64,000 bases of DNA. It comes from Betaproteobacteria bacterium (GTDB taxonomy: Bacteria > Pseudomonadota > Gammaproteobacteria > Burkholderiales > SG8-39). Under the pieces are notes generated by a model, which made no database searches, was not told where the DNA came from, and saw only the letters and a list, made by a program, of their open reading frames with translations. Position numbers and translations under genes: made by a program. Positions 62,568-64,000 of the stretch are shown in pieces (the first letter of the stretch is position 1; the number at the start of each line of letters is the position of its first letter). The stretch spans positions 74,388-138,387 of the forward strand of contig JACPYS010000063.1 in NCBI GenBank assembly GCA_016195915.1. Direction: 5' to 3'.

Positions 62568-63890
62568 TCAACACGCTGCACCAGTGTTAAGCCTATTCTG
62601 CCATAACTCGGCACGGGTGTCCAAGGCAGCCAGCGCGGTGTTTTGCATCACCCCGTCAACGATTCGGCAGATGCCGTCCACCCAGACGTGGGAGACGTGC
62701 TCCCTTCCGGCGCAGTACACGAGTTGAGAGGCCGGGTCGTAGCACGGAAGCAGTTCGGCCCCCGCAATGCGCACCGCCGCCAGATCGGCGCGTTTGCCCG
62801 CCTCGATGGAGCCGATGCGATCGGAAAGCCCCAGCGCCTGAGCCCCGCCCAGTGTCGCGGCGCGCAGCGCTGCATGCGCCGGCATTGCTCCGGCGTTGCG
62901 CGCCACCGCTTTCGCCAGCAGCGCCGCCTGTCGCATCTCCTGGAACATGTCCAGGCGATTGTTGCTCGCCGCACCGTCCGTGCCGATCGAGATGTTCACC
63001 CCCGCCTTTACGAGCGCGGCGATCGGCGCGAATCCGCTCGCGAGTTTCAGATTCGATGACGGGCAGTGCGCCACGGAGGCGCCATGTTTCGCGAGCAGGC
63101 CGATCTCCTCGCGCGTCAGGTGCACGCAATGGACCGCGATCAGGTTGGGGCCGAGCAGGCCGAGCGCGCGCAACCGTTCGAGCGGGCGCACGCCGTGCTC
63201 GGCCACCGAGCGCTCGAGTTCGCCGGTGGTCTCGTGCAGATGCACGTGGACGGGTACGTCGAGCTCGCCCGCAATGATCGCGACCTTTCTGAATGCGGCA
63301 TCCGACACCGTGAAGCGAGCGTGCGGGGCCAGGCAGAAACTGAGCAGCGCGTTTTCCTTGTGCCAGTCGCGCAGCTCGAGCCCCTTGGCCAGGTAATCAT
63401 CCGGATCGGCCGCGTAAGCGCTCGGATAATCGGCGACGAGGATGCCCAGAGAGGCGCGCATGCCTGCGGTGCTCGCGGCTTCGAGCGCGGCCTCGGGGAA
63501 GAAGTACATGTCGTTGAAGCAGGTGATCCCGCCGCGCAGCATCTCCGCGCAGGCGAGCAGCGTTCCGTCGCGCACGAATTCGTAACACAGGTGGCGCGCT
63601 TCCGTTGGCCAGATGTAATCCTGCAACCAGCGCATGAGCGGAAGGTCGTCGGCCAGGCCACGCATCAGCGTCGTGGCCGCGTGCGTATGCGTGTTGATCA
63701 GGCCGGGGATGAGTACGTGCTCTGCCAGATCCACGCGCAGCGCCGCGGGAAAGCGCCGCTCCGCCTCGATCGCGGGCAGCAGGGCCTCGATGCGCCCGTC
63801 GCACAGCGCAACGGCGTGCGCGCGGAGCACGGTGCCGGCGGGCTCCACCGGAATGATCCAGCGGGGGCGGATAAGCGTGATATCACTCAT
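62568..63890 (-). CDS. TRZ/ATZ-type amidohydrolase (MtaD-like deaminase)
   Basis: 440-residue zinc amidohydrolase. It starts ITLIRPRWIIPVEP and has the metal motif INTHTHAATTLMRGLADDLP, HVHLHETTGE, HCVHLTREE, and GTDGAASNNRLDMF with the metal Asp. Such proteins next to ubiG in betaproteobacteria are annotated as 5-methylthioadenosine/S-adenosylhomocysteine deaminases or as TRZ/ATZ hydrolases; the substrate is not certain. Start ATG at 63890. It lies between two OmpA-family genes, all on the minus strand. Confidence 0.9.
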   Translation of the reverse strand: MSDITLIRPRWIIPVEPAGTVLRAHAVALCDGRIEALLPAIEAERRFPAALRVDLAEHVLIPGLINTHTHAATTLMRGLADDLPLMRWLQDYIWPTEARHLCYEFVRDGTLLACAEMLRGGITCFNDMYFFPEAALEAASTAGMRASLGILVADYPSAYAADPDDYLAKGLELRDWHKENALLSFCLAPHARFTVSDAAFRKVAIIAGELDVPVHVHLHETTGELERSVAEHGVRPLERLRALGLLGPNLIAVHCVHLTREEIGLLAKHGASVAHCPSSNLKLASGFAPIAALVKAGVNISIGTDGAASNNRLDMFQEMRQAALLAKAVARNAGAMPAHAALRAATLGGAQALGLSDRIGSIEAGKRADLAAVRIAGAELLPCYDPASQLVYCAGREHVSHVWVDGICRIVDGVMQNTALAALDTRAELWQNRLNTGAAC

Positions 63891-63912
63891 CGCTTGCCTG
63901 TGTGCAAATGAA

Positions 63913-63934
63913 AAGCCCCGCCGGGGCGGGGCTT
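63913..63934 (-). terminator. Intrinsic terminator of the upstream OmpA-family gene
   Basis: On the minus strand AAGCCCCGCC pairs with GGCGGGGCTT, a near-perfect long stem, followed by TTTTC. It sits between the stop of the OmpA-family gene at 63956 and the amidohydrolase start. Confidence 0.8.
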
Positions 63935-63955
63935 GTTGCGCGCCTGCGCGATCGC

Positions 63956-64000
63956 CTACTTCTTCAACGTGCCTTCAGCCTCGATTTCCACCCGGCGGTT
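63956..64000 (-). CDS. C-terminus of a second OmpA-family gene, truncated by window end
   Basis: The last 14 codons read NRRVEIEAEGTLKK, the usual end of an OmpA-family domain, much like the end (NRRVEIEVIGTRKN) of the gene at 61857. Only this end is inside the window. It implies a tandem or paralogous pair of OmpA-family genes. Confidence 0.75.
   Translation of the reverse strand, partial: NRRVEIEAEGTLKK

Noticed and set aside
1-64000. CRISPR array, tRNA genes or transposase
   Set aside because: No regularly spaced repeats, no cloverleaf other than the tmRNA end, and no DDE or serine/tyrosine recombinase motif were seen.

Overview
The window comes from a high-GC proteobacterium, most likely a betaproteobacterium of the Burkholderiales type. 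Supporting signs are the tmRNA tag ANDERFALAA, two Bug/TctC-type periplasmic binding proteins, the ubiG-gph pair next to OmpA-family genes, and uniformly GC-rich codon use. Only the restriction-modification segment is visibly less GC-rich. Coding is dense, on both strands, and several operons have overlapping stop/start codons.

Layout. 1-3.5 kb: the end of a Bug binding protein, a CoA-acylating aldehyde dehydrogenase and an acyl-CoA ligase, resembling a sulfoacetate (sauS/sauT-like) or related carboxylate module. 3.5-5.4 kb: an MFS/PlsC fusion on the minus strand. 5.5-11 kb: an accessory block with a Tat-exported caspase-fold protein, two tandem copies of a secreted module, a small unknown protein, a patatin-like lipoprotein, and a frameshifted third copy of the same module that still carries the caspase tail motif. 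11-25.8 kb: a glycogen island (glucan phosphorylase, glgA, glgB, glgC, glucokinase, two GH57 enzymes) that also holds a cyclopropane fatty acid synthase and a geranylgeranyl-reductase-like flavoprotein. 25.9-37.1 kb: a zinc alcohol dehydrogenase, a beta-alanine:pyruvate-type aminotransferase, a complete dipeptide-type ABC transporter, an orphan VapB/AbrB antitoxin, an amidohydrolase and a divergent GlxA-type regulator. 37.2-45.2 kb: a defence segment with a type I restriction system in the order R-S-M, a gene with a nuclease-like C-terminus and a truncated gene fragment. 45.6-49.8 kb: a close paralogue of the dipeptide-binding protein, a second amidohydrolase and a CobW-type GTPase. 49.8-53.5 kb: a cynABDS cyanate uptake and cyanase operon behind a candidate sigma54 promoter and NtrC-like site. 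53.6-57.9 kb: an orphan molybdopterin oxidoreductase subunit, a Bug binding protein, a YHS lipoprotein and a small ORF. 58.2-59.9 kb: a hipBA toxin-antitoxin pair with clustered operators. 60-64 kb: conserved chromosomal genes on the minus strand (ssrA, gph, ubiG, an OmpA-family gene, a TRZ/ATZ amidohydrolase and the end of another OmpA-family gene).

Functional logic. The glycogen island covers both synthesis (GlgC-GlgA-GlgB) and mobilisation (phosphorylase, GH57 glucanotransferase, glucokinase). The cyanate operon couples uptake to decomposition of cyanate to ammonia and CO2, so control by nitrogen status is plausible. The two oligopeptide-binding paralogues and their amidohydrolases bracket the restriction region, which suggests insertion or rearrangement around a duplicated catabolic unit. 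The most unusual part is the 5.5-11 kb caspase/patatin block, where a module apparently once joined to a caspase tail has been separated, duplicated in tandem and partly decayed.

Limits: all family names rest on motif recognition by eye. No database search, alignment score or structure prediction was run, and substrates of transporters and amidohydrolases cannot be read from the sequence.
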